64,000 bases of DNA, from contig NC_089824.1 in assembly GCF_035046505.1 (NCBI RefSeq), positions 221,720,596-221,784,595 of the forward strand. The letters are read 5' to 3'. The notes beneath the pieces were generated by a model. That model was not told where the DNA came from, made no database searches, and was given only the letters and a program-made list of their open reading frames with translations. Positions 56,411 to 64,000 of the stretch are shown here, in pieces. The number at the start of each line of letters is the position of its first letter. The first letter of the stretch is position 1. Source of the DNA: Tiliqua scincoides (lineage: Eukaryota > Chordata > Lepidosauria > Squamata > Scincidae). The position numbers were made by a program, and so were the translations under genes.

Positions 56411-57152
56411 CTCTGCTGGTGAACCCTTTAAGTCATGGTAAGGTTCAAGGCCTGCCCTCAGATACAGTCAAGATTAAACTGCTGGAAAGCAGAATATTTC
56501 AAAAGCATTTGTTGTGGTTCATTTTTAAAGCTTCTGATAACTACAGCAGTGTTTACAGCACAGCATGAACTGTCACATGTGCTCCCATTTTACTGAAAAC
56601 TGGAAGTGCCTTTTTAAGGCCTCTGGCAGGACTCTGAGCCCGGAGAGGCCTGGGGGTGTTTTGAGCATCTGGTCCCAGGGATGCTATGGGGGGTGTTAAA
56701 AAATTTTGTTGCCCCCGGGGGCAGATCCTTTAGCTATGTCACTCAGACTCACACACATGCCTTTAGTTGTACGGGTGGGATGTATCATCTTCCATAGGCT
56801 CTGATGTCGTTGCCATGCAAGACACTCAGGTAGATCTCAGTGCTGTGTATCCGAGAAATTGGCTTCCATAAACAGACATCAACTGACCACTAAGGACTAT
56901 TAACCAGCAAAAGAATAAATTGGCCAGGCACAACCAGAGCCCATGCAAGATTAAAATTCAATTAAAAAGTCTTAATTTGCACAAAATGAACCAATTAGCA
57001 CCTGAGGCCTGCTTCAGAAACCAGGACTGAATTGTCACTGGCAGAATAGGATCCTTCTTAAGCAAAGTTTATTACTGGTGGTTGGGGGAGGGGGAGCAGA
57101 GCTGTTCAGTGAACATTGGTGTCTGGAAGAAGTGTACAAGCATATCTTTATT
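56411..57152. other. Unassigned, with a hAT terminus scrap
   Basis: 'ccgggggcagatcctttagctatgtcactcag' near 56714-56745 is the right end of a GTAGC-family MITE; the rest is unrecognised. Confidence 0.35.
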
Positions 57153-57155
57153 TTA

Positions 57156-57244
57156 CAGTGCAATCCTGTGCATAACTGCTCAGAAGTAAATCTCATTGAG
57201 TCCTAGAGGACTAACTTCCAGGTAAGGGTGTATAGGATGGGAGC
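57156..57244. repeat. Palindromic Harbinger-MITE-like repeat (89 bp)
   Basis: 'cagtgcaatcctgtgcataa' and 'gggtgtataggatgggagc' are inverted around 'agaagtaaatctcattgag'. TTA flanks both ends (57153-57155, 57245-57247). Confidence 0.62.
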
Positions 57245-57247
57245 TTA

Positions 57248-58604
57248 CCAAGGGGTCTGTGCTTGAGCCATATATGTACCTACAAGCTTAGCCTATGCTG
57301 TGATGGTAGTAACAGTGGTCACTCAGTAGTTACAACAAATGGTGGTGACATAAGAAGAGTGATACTGGATCAGGCCAGTGTGCTCAAACATCCTATTTGA
57401 ACCCTGCCTCGCCCATATAAACCCAATACACCATCCACTACCCCACACAGGTTCTGTGTGCAATGAAGCTGCAATATGTGGGGTGGTGGTGGTAGTGAAT
57501 GGAATGCAACTTTCCATTGGGGGACTGGGATGTTTCCATGGGGAAATGGGAAGGGGGCTTGAACCCCTTTTCCCCATGGCTGCTACTCTCCTCCAAGACA
57601 AACATGCTTTTGGAATCCTGTGAAGGGAGGCAGCTGTGGGGGATTTGCAGTAGAAATGGAAGGACAAGGAAAAGTGAAGCCTTTCCATCCTCCCCATAGT
57701 TAGCCCCTTATATTTGGATGATTGTGCATTATGTGCTGGGAAGACACAAAAAATTCCCAAAGCAGGAACCCAGAGCCCAGCAGCCAGATGCAGGACTGTC
57801 ACATTTAAAGGTCTGAATGCAAGTTCATCATTGTCTGTGGGTTTAGAGGCTGCACAGCATACTTGATGAATTCATGAAATTCATTACCATCTGACAGTGT
57901 TATTCAAACTGTGAGGTTTGGCTCCTTAGGGAGGCACCAGGAACTCAAAGGGGAGGTGAGGGATGTCCTCTCAACCCTGGGCAGAATACCAGCCCATCTT
58001 CTACTGGTCGTCTTTGCTTTTTTTTTAAAGCAGAAGAAACTGGAGTTGCTCAGCTGCTTCCTCCAAGAGTGACTGCCAGAGTGGCGGCTGCTGCCCGCCC
58101 ACTCCAGTCTCCCTCCACTCCAAGGCTGCCACCTTCTGTGGCACCTTCTGTGGCACATGCACCTTCGCTGCATGTGGTTTCCAAATCTCTTTGACTCCAA
58201 CCCCCATCTGGCAAGTACTGAGCATGCTCAGCTTGCAGTCCTTAACCCTCGCTGATCCATGTCTGGTTGGTTTCCAGTTCCCAGCCTGTGATTGCTTCTC
58301 ATCAAAGTGAAATCTCTCTTTTCAACCCCCTCCCTCTTCCAACCCCCCCTTTCAATCTCCAAACCTTCCTGCTTTCCTCCCCCTCCCCAAATAAAACACT
58401 TCCCAGGGGTCTTAAAGTTGTTTCCATGCAGTTGGCAAAGGGGGAGGGGAGAGACAAGCACACACTTTACTTGGCCAGGAGCAGAAAAAGGGGACTGTTT
58501 TCAAAGTGATTTTTTAATCTTGTTGTTTGACTGGAGAGCAGAGGCTGTATTTTTAAAGTGATGAATCTTGCTATTACTTTTCAGCCATTGATGAAGTGAT
58601 TACC
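57248..58604. other. Unassigned
   Basis: No gene recognised. 'tactggatcaggccagtgtg' near 57364 may be a CR1 scrap. 'ggcaccttctgtggcac' is duplicated near 58136-58158. Confidence 0.35.
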
Positions 58605-58680
58605 TGCCCAATCCTATCCACACTTTCCTGGGAGTAAGCCCCACTGACTCTATTGCGTAGACATGCATAGGCTTGAGCTG
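58605..58680. repeat. Palindromic Harbinger-MITE-like repeat
   Basis: 'ctgcccaatcctatccacac' and 'gacatgcataggcttgagct' around 'ggagtaagccccactgac'. No TWA duplication is readable. Confidence 0.55.
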
Positions 58681-58699
58681 TGCATCTCCTAGTATTGTA

Positions 58700-58948
58700 T
58701 TGGCAACCTTCAGTCTCGAAAGACTATGGTATCGCGCTCTGAAAGGTGGTTCTGGCACAGCGTCTAGTGTGGCTGAAAAGGCCAATCCGGGAGTGACAAT
58801 CCCTTCCACACCGGGAGCAAGTGCAGTCTGTCCCTGGTCTGTCTCCCTGGCTATGGGCCTTCCTTCTTTGCCTCTTAGCCTCAGACTGTTGGCAAAGTGT
58901 CTCTTCAAACTGGGAAAGGCCATGCTGCACAGCCTGCCTCCAAGCGGG
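58700..58948 (-). mobile_element. RTE-like LINE 3' part, running into an assembly gap
   Basis: 'ttggcaaccttcagtctcga' starts the 3' end; the minus-strand frame encodes the CCHC zinc finger and the RPAWRQAVQHGLSQFEE region up to the gap. The true 5' extent is unknown. Confidence 0.9.
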
Positions 58949-59148
58949 NNNNNNNNNNNNNNNNNNNNNNNNNNNNNNNNNNNNNNNNNNNNNNNNNNNN
59001 NNNNNNNNNNNNNNNNNNNNNNNNNNNNNNNNNNNNNNNNNNNNNNNNNNNNNNNNNNNNNNNNNNNNNNNNNNNNNNNNNNNNNNNNNNNNNNNNNNNN
59101 NNNNNNNNNNNNNNNNNNNNNNNNNNNNNNNNNNNNNNNNNNNNNNNN
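58949..59148. other. Assembly gap (200 N)
   Basis: Exactly 200 undetermined bases, a round length suggesting a placeholder. A repeat on its left (RTE-like LINE) is a likely cause. Confidence 0.99.
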
Positions 59149-59270
59149 ACATACCATGGGAGCATCAAGTCTAATACATTCAAAATAAAATATTGAAATG
59201 AATGGGGACCCACCTGAAATTGACTCGCAACCCACCTAGTGGGTCCCGACCCACAGTTTGAGGAACACTG
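59149..59270. mobile_element. hAT MITE right end (related to 36771-37205)
   Basis: 'gggtcccgacccacagtttg' followed by 'aggaacactg' is the inverted counterpart of the CAGTG-TTCTCAAACT-GGTGGGTCGCGACCC end. The left end lies in the gap. Confidence 0.7.
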
Positions 59271-59690
59271 CTGTATCTCACAGCAGCCCACCAGATGCCT
59301 CAGGGAGCACACAAGACCCTGTGGGGAGATACTTGCATCTCACTGCCACCTCCCTCCATTTAGCATTCTGTTTACCCTCACACGCCCCAATGAAGACACC
59401 ACTTGGGTTTAACTTGGGCCACTTTATTAAACACAGTGAACAATTTTTAATGCATGAAACTTACTGGACATACCTTCCCTCCCTCACCAGTCTGGGGTAG
59501 GTGAAAAAAAACCTGCCATTCACAGCTAATTCAAAGAACAGGAAAAAAAAATTCCTACTCAGACCTCATGATGAGCAGCCAGTTAATCTCAGATTGTACA
59601 TACCCATCATGGCTTGTAACCTGTGATGGAGTTTTCCTCCAGAAGACTGTCCAGTTTAAAGGCATCCAGGCCAGATGCCATTGGCACCAA
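59271..59690 (-). mobile_element. Old CR1 LINE 3' fragment
   Basis: 'ctgtatctcacagcagccca', 'gatgcctcagggagcacaca' and, after unrelated sequence, 'catcatggcttgtaacctgt' with 'gttttcctccagaagactgt'. The inner 59350-59570 is not CR1-like and may be a later insertion. Confidence 0.7.
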
Positions 59691-60133
59691 GTAGGCAGGG
59701 AGATGCTATATGGAGCTGTGGCATCTCTTTTTTCCCTGCTTCTTCATCCAGCAGTCCTTTTACACATCCTGCACTCTCTCTTAAGTACCATAATTAACAC
59801 AAGACAGTGGCCATAGTTTAGGTGACCATATGATTTATTGTCCAAACTGGGGCACTTTGAGAGTAAAAAAGCGTGCTAAAAATGAAATAATAAAAAGTAA
59901 TTGATCAATTAAAATAGGTTATAATTAATATATTTTTATATTGACCTCTCCAAATGAATACAGCCTACACCAAAAATTCCCACCCAAACAATTAAGAAGT
60001 TAATTAAAGGTTTAAACCGGATTGAAAAACAAACCCCTAAGCCTGACAGTTCATTAACAAAACCAAGCCCCTAATTAGAATTAGAATGCAGCAGAGCAGA
60101 GCTAATATGCAAAACAATATAAATGCCTGAACC
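59691..60133. other. Unassigned, AT-rich
   Basis: 'ttaggtgaccatatgattta' at about 59819 resembles the terminus of the CAGGGTGACCA hAT family without a partner. The rest is AT-rich and not recognised. Confidence 0.4.
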
Positions 60134-60275
60134 CAGATGTGCAGCTAGAGGGGGTGCAAAGCCCTAAGTTTCGCCTCCTTTTTGCTCTTGCCTCCATGTT
60201 TTGCTCTTTGGAGCCTGGAATGGTGAGGCTCCCTGCAAAACTTAGTGCTTTGCACCCCTTCCAGCTACGCCACTG
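60134..60275. mobile_element. hAT MITE, GTAGC family, shortened (142 bp)
   Basis: 'gcagctagagggggtgcaaa' at the left and 'ccttccagctacgccactg' at the right; the interior is shorter than in other copies and the flanks do not match. Confidence 0.65.
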
Positions 60276-60567
60276 GGAGGGAGTCAACATTAGATCACAA
60301 ATCTCACAGAATGGCTTTGCTGGGGAGTTGTTTGTGCAGCTCTCTTTATCTTTGGACATGGAGTGACCACACAATCAAGTCATTCTCTTCTCAGACACCT
60401 GTGAGGTTTCTCTCTCATTTTTCTAATTGCCAAATTGCTTCCGAGTCAAACATTGCTCATGTACAGAGGACAAGAAGTCCCGCATCTTCTGAACAACTCC
60501 CCCCCCACCCTGCATGTAGAAAAACAGGGAGGATTTAGCAAATGCTAAATCAATTAGGACTCTGGAA
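60276..60567. other. Unassigned
   Basis: Nothing recognised. Confidence 0.3.
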
Positions 60568-60726
60568 CAGGGTGACCAGATACAATGGAGGACAGGGAGC
60601 CTATACCTTTGGGCAGGTGCAGATTTTTAATTCCTTCCATATTGAGCTGCACCTGCCCAAATTCCCTCTTCTAAACAAAGGTCAAAGGTACAGGCACCCA
60701 GTCCTCCATTGTATCTGGTCACCCTG
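60568..60726. mobile_element. Palindromic hAT MITE (159 bp, CAGGGTGACCA family)
   Basis: 'cagggtgaccagatacaatg' and 'cattgtatctggtcaccctg' are perfect 20-bp inverted ends, and 'gggcaggtgcagattttt' pairs with 'gagctgcacctgccc' inside. Flanking octamers match 5 of 8. Confidence 0.82.
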
Positions 60727-61270
60727 CTCCAGGACAACAGTCGCAACCCAGGCAAATCAGGACGTATGGCTCAGAATCCTTTTTGCTTGCTAATTACGAA
60801 GCTGTATGATCAAGACTGTGTGTGTTCCATGCAATACAATTCCATTCCATTCAGCTGGTGTCCTGATGAGAATCACGGTTTTCAATTTCTTGTTCATAAT
60901 AACACTGAGAAAGTATGTGTGGTGCTTGAGAACATCCTAGTGGCATGCTGGCAGTGGGGTGGGGGCTGGTCTCCTGCAGTGCTCCTTGGTCCTTTATGTG
61001 GCACCATCTTTTTCAAACTTTGAGAGCTGGATTAAAAATAGAAAGCATCTTTTATTCTTATGCATGAAAGGGTTTGCTCTAAAAATTATGGCAGAATAAG
61101 AACCATCCACCCTTAGAAGAGCCCACCATCTATTTCCACATTCATTCATTCATGAGTCACTGTTACGTCTCCAAACAGGAAGGAAGCAAGTATACAGCAA
61201 CCACTGGCAAAGCAAAGCCTCCTGGAGGGTGAGAAATTTTGCTCAGTGCTCCAGTCACACCAGATGCAGA
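60727..61270. other. Unassigned
   Basis: No gene or repeat recognised. Confidence 0.35.
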
Positions 61271-61735
61271 CAGTGGCGTAGCTAGAGGGGGTGCTTTATG
61301 AGCCTTTCCTCATAAGGAAGGTGCCCCAGCCCAGCAATCATCTTAGTCGCTCTCTTTTGCACCTTTTCCATCTCCGCTATGTCCTTTTTCAGATGTGGTG
61401 ACCAGAACTGGACACAATACTCCAGGTGTGACCTTACAATCGATTTGTACATTATATGGCATTATAATATTAGCTGTTTTGTTCTCAATACCTTTTCTAA
61501 TGATCCCAAGCATAGAATTGGCTTTCTTCACTGCCAATGCACATTGGGTCATCACTTTCATTGACCTGTCCACCACCACCCCAAGATCTCTCTCCTGATC
61601 CATCACAGACAGCTCAAAACCCATTAGCCTATATGTGAAGTTTTGATTTTTTGCCCCAATGTGCATGACTTTACACTTACTTACACTGAAACGCATCTGC
61701 CATTTTGCTGCCCATTTGCTGCCCATTCTGCCAGT
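61271..61735 (-). mobile_element. CR1 LINE internal fragment fused to a hAT terminus
   Basis: 61271-61295 is the left end of a GTAGC-family hAT (cagtggcgtagctagagggg). From about 61302 the minus strand encodes CR1 WAAKWQMRFSVSKCKVMHIG, LSVMDQERDLGVVVDRSMKV and KANSMLGIIRKGIENKTANI up to WSPHLKKD-type sequence. Both elements are truncated at the junction, so a deletion joined them or CR1 landed in the MITE and the rest was lost. A frameshift breaks the CR1 frame near 61450. Confidence 0.85.
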
Positions 61736-62684
61736 TTGGATGATGCCCATTGGATGATGTGAGCAGTTTTGTTTTCATTCCCTTTCCTACTAATTCCTGA
61801 CACACGGTCTGCCTTTTCCACAGCTGCTGTCTACTGCTTTCCTTGAGCTGGCCTCCACGGCCCCAAGGCTCCTTTCCCAATTCAGACTCCTCCTGTGTAT
61901 ATGTGAAATATATCAATGTGCATAATCTTGACATATCTTTATGTCAATTTCATTTGTCCCCTTGTCTGTTCAGCAAGAATACATTACGCAACATTCATTT
62001 GTATGCGCAAATACAGTTAGTTGGCCTATTTTCATCATATTGTAGGAGTTCCCTTGATAGGATTTTCTCACCAGAGAACGTAGATCCAGCAGACTGGGGT
62101 CTGATTAATAGCCTTCACTTCCCTTCTTCTCCTAGAGATGGGGGAACCTGGGGGGGTTTCCATCTCGTGCCTGGATCAACAGTTTCCTGGCAATCATGCG
62201 CAAGAAAGGGAAGTCTGATGGGGAGAGAATTATAAAGGGCCTGGGGGGCTCAGCAAGACCATAGAATACCATCCCACCCTTCAGCTGCAGAAGACGCTGT
62301 CCTCTTGGAGGTCAAGACTCTTGTAAGTAATTCCTCTATTCTCCAAAGAGAATCTGTGTTCCTGATTTTCTCAGGTCCACCTGCTCAAGCAGTCCACATG
62401 ATTTGTTGCAGTGGCAGCCCTTCTAGGGGCACCAAGCAGCAGCCCCCATATTAAAGACCTCTTGCAATGTGGCAGGAAAGGCCAGGCTTGCAACCCTTGG
62501 ACTGCACAAGGCGCTGGGTTTTGGTCAAGTGCTGTGGCTGGCATGTAGTGGGGGTGCACGCTGTCTCAGGGTGGTAGGCCCAGGCATAGCCTGTAAGGAC
62601 CAGCCTCCCCTCAGGAATATTTGGGACCCTTCCACTTTTATTTGGAATGGAAAAACATCAGTGGCCTTTTGAATCCTGGAGAGA
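61736..62684. other. Unassigned
   Basis: 'cccatttgctgcccattctgcc' near 61700-61735 is a small CR1 duplication; the rest is not recognised. Confidence 0.35.
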
Positions 62685-63123
62685 GTGATTACGGCTCGGG
62701 GCCGGGGTATTTGAGGGACCGCCTCCTTCCCTACATTCCTGCCCATGCTCTTAGATCATCTGGGGGGGCCCTTTTGACTGTACGCCACTAAGAGATGTGA
62801 GAGGGGCGGCAGCCAGGAAGAGGGCCTTCTCGGTGGTGGCCCCCGAACTGTGGAATACCCTCTCCTTAGAACTGAGAACTGCTCCCTCGTTGCTAACATT
62901 TCGGCGTGGACTGAAGACCTTTTTATTTCAAAAAGCTTTTAATTGTTGGCAGGCTGGCTGGTGTTCTTGCTTTTTATATGAAAATCCACGGGGTTTGTTT
63001 GTTTGTTTGTTTTTAGATTTTTTAAATTATTGTAAATTGTTTTTAATAATTGTTTTTAATGTTGTATTTTTAAAGTGTTATGAGCCGCCTTGTGTGCCCG
63101 TTGGGCAAAAAGGCGGGGTATAA

Positions 63124-63176
<53 letters not shown>
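62685..63176 (+). mobile_element. L2-type LINE 3' end with (AAT)n tail
   Basis: Encodes LRDVRGAAARKRAFSVVAPE, LWNTLSLELRTAPSL and FRRGLKTFLFQKAFN in one open frame (about 62797-62945), then a 3' UTR with 'gagccgccttgtgtgcccgt' and 'aaaggcggggtataaatt'. The tail at 63123-63175 is about 17 AAT units, unusually regular, which suggests a younger L2-type copy than those at 36570 and 45640. Confidence 0.88.
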
Positions 63177-63179
<3 letters not shown>

Positions 63180-64000
63180 GCAAACACCTGGAGACAGCAG
63201 CTCCTTGAGAAGCAGGCATGCTCTTGGTGAAGCTCTCTATTGTCCCTGAAGCAGGAGGGAAACTGACACATCTCAAGAGAACTAAGTCACTTGGTGTGTG
63301 ATTTGATTCCCACAATTGGGGGCAGGCAGAAGGCCAGAAAGAGGCACTGCTGGGGGAGGAAGTCTCTGTTGCCAGCCTGCCGACGGTTGGGCTTCTCGCA
63401 AAGTGGGCTGGACTGGGTGGGCACCTCCTGTATTCCTCAGCACAAGTGTCTATACTCGGGATCGCTTGCCACGGATCAAGCAGTGAAGGGATTTGGAGTT
63501 GGACTCTTGCTTTGTGCATTTAAGTCATGGGGGTGGACCTCAGAGAGCCCAGGTTGACCAACACACACGACTGCAGCTCCTCACCCCTGCTCCGATCACT
63601 TCCCTGTTTCTCCGGCAGTCCGCCACCTTCCGTACTTTGGCATTAGCAGGTGTCACATCTTGCTATTTTGTGGAAGTGCCTGGGTGAGGAGAGAGACACA
63701 CTGGAAGGCTGCACCTGTGGTTCTTACAGATGGTGATTTTACAGATTGTGTTATTGTTTTGGCCTGCTTGTAGGAGTGTTAGTACTTATGCAAAACGAAA
63801 AATACTAGAGCTGCAACCTCACTGTGATACTCCCATCTCATGGTCTGGAAGACACTCTCCTTGCTTGCAGATGCATGAAAGTTTTGTGTAGCTGCTCAGT
63901 GGTGAGGAACTCAGCACATGGGCAGAAGTTACAATGTCATATTTTCAAAACCTGAGCACTGGCACTGAACTCCAATTAACATTTATCTCTATCTGCGTAG
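63177..64000. other. Unassigned
   Basis: No gene or repeat recognised to the window end. Confidence 0.4.

Noticed and set aside
63123-63175. Stand-alone (AAT)n microsatellite
   Set aside because: It sits directly at the 3' end of the L2-type LINE and is its tail.
1-64000. CRISPR array, operon or prokaryotic island
   Set aside because: No regularly spaced direct repeats with unique spacers and no compact collinear genes; the DNA is plainly vertebrate.

Overview
This is a window of vertebrate nuclear DNA, most probably from a non-avian reptile and likely a squamate. The case rests on many CR1 LINE 3' ends of the lizard type (the 'ataagaacagccccactgga' tail), L2 3' ends with an (AAT)n tail, tRNA-derived SINEs, MIR-like SINEs and dense hAT and Harbinger MITEs. 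I cannot name the species. No prokaryotic genes, CRISPR arrays, rRNA or functional tRNA genes, or recognisable retroviral or LTR elements were seen.

The one host protein gene I can name is SOX12, an intronless SoxC-group HMG-box transcription factor on the minus strand (32282-33253, 323 codons). Its 5' side (33254-34070) looks like a promoter: a TATA-like box, a CCAAT box next to a CRE-type TGACGTC, and two short upstream ORFs. Downstream, 24.4-32.3 kb is relatively repeat-poor. It ends at a good minus-strand poly(A) signal (24417-24422), so a long SOX12 3' UTR of up to about 7.9 kb is possible. A nearer signal lies at 31159-31164.

Most of the rest is transposon history. 1-5 kb is mostly unassigned, with one hAT MITE and a 322-codon open frame of unknown meaning. 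5.2-8.5 kb is a CR1 LINE split by an RTE-like LINE carrying a 5' inversion. 9.7-24 kb mixes CR1 fragments, one RTE-like LINE (13.2-14.3 kb), SINEs and MITEs. 34.4-39.8 kb is MITE-rich and holds a nested stack (a hAT MITE inside CR1 inside L2) followed by two tandem Harbinger MITEs sharing TAA duplications. 40.6-45.5 kb has an RTE-like LINE, CR1 copies and two back-to-back hAT MITEs sharing one target site. 48-52 kb has a 55-bp RTE-like scrap, a hAT with a perfect 28-bp hairpin nested in another element, and a CR1 split by an RTE-like copy. 53-55.3 kb holds further hAT MITEs and a GC-rich stretch of roughly 49-bp repeats with CCAAT boxes, an RFX-like X-box and good splice donors, which may be a promoter. 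55.3-64 kb holds scattered MIR, CR1, L2 and MITE pieces and a 200-N assembly gap.

The genes do not form an operon or system: SOX12 stands alone among decayed mobile elements. The most informative features are the nested and tandem insertions with readable target-site duplications, the possible long SOX12 3' UTR, and the putative promoter near 53.7 kb.
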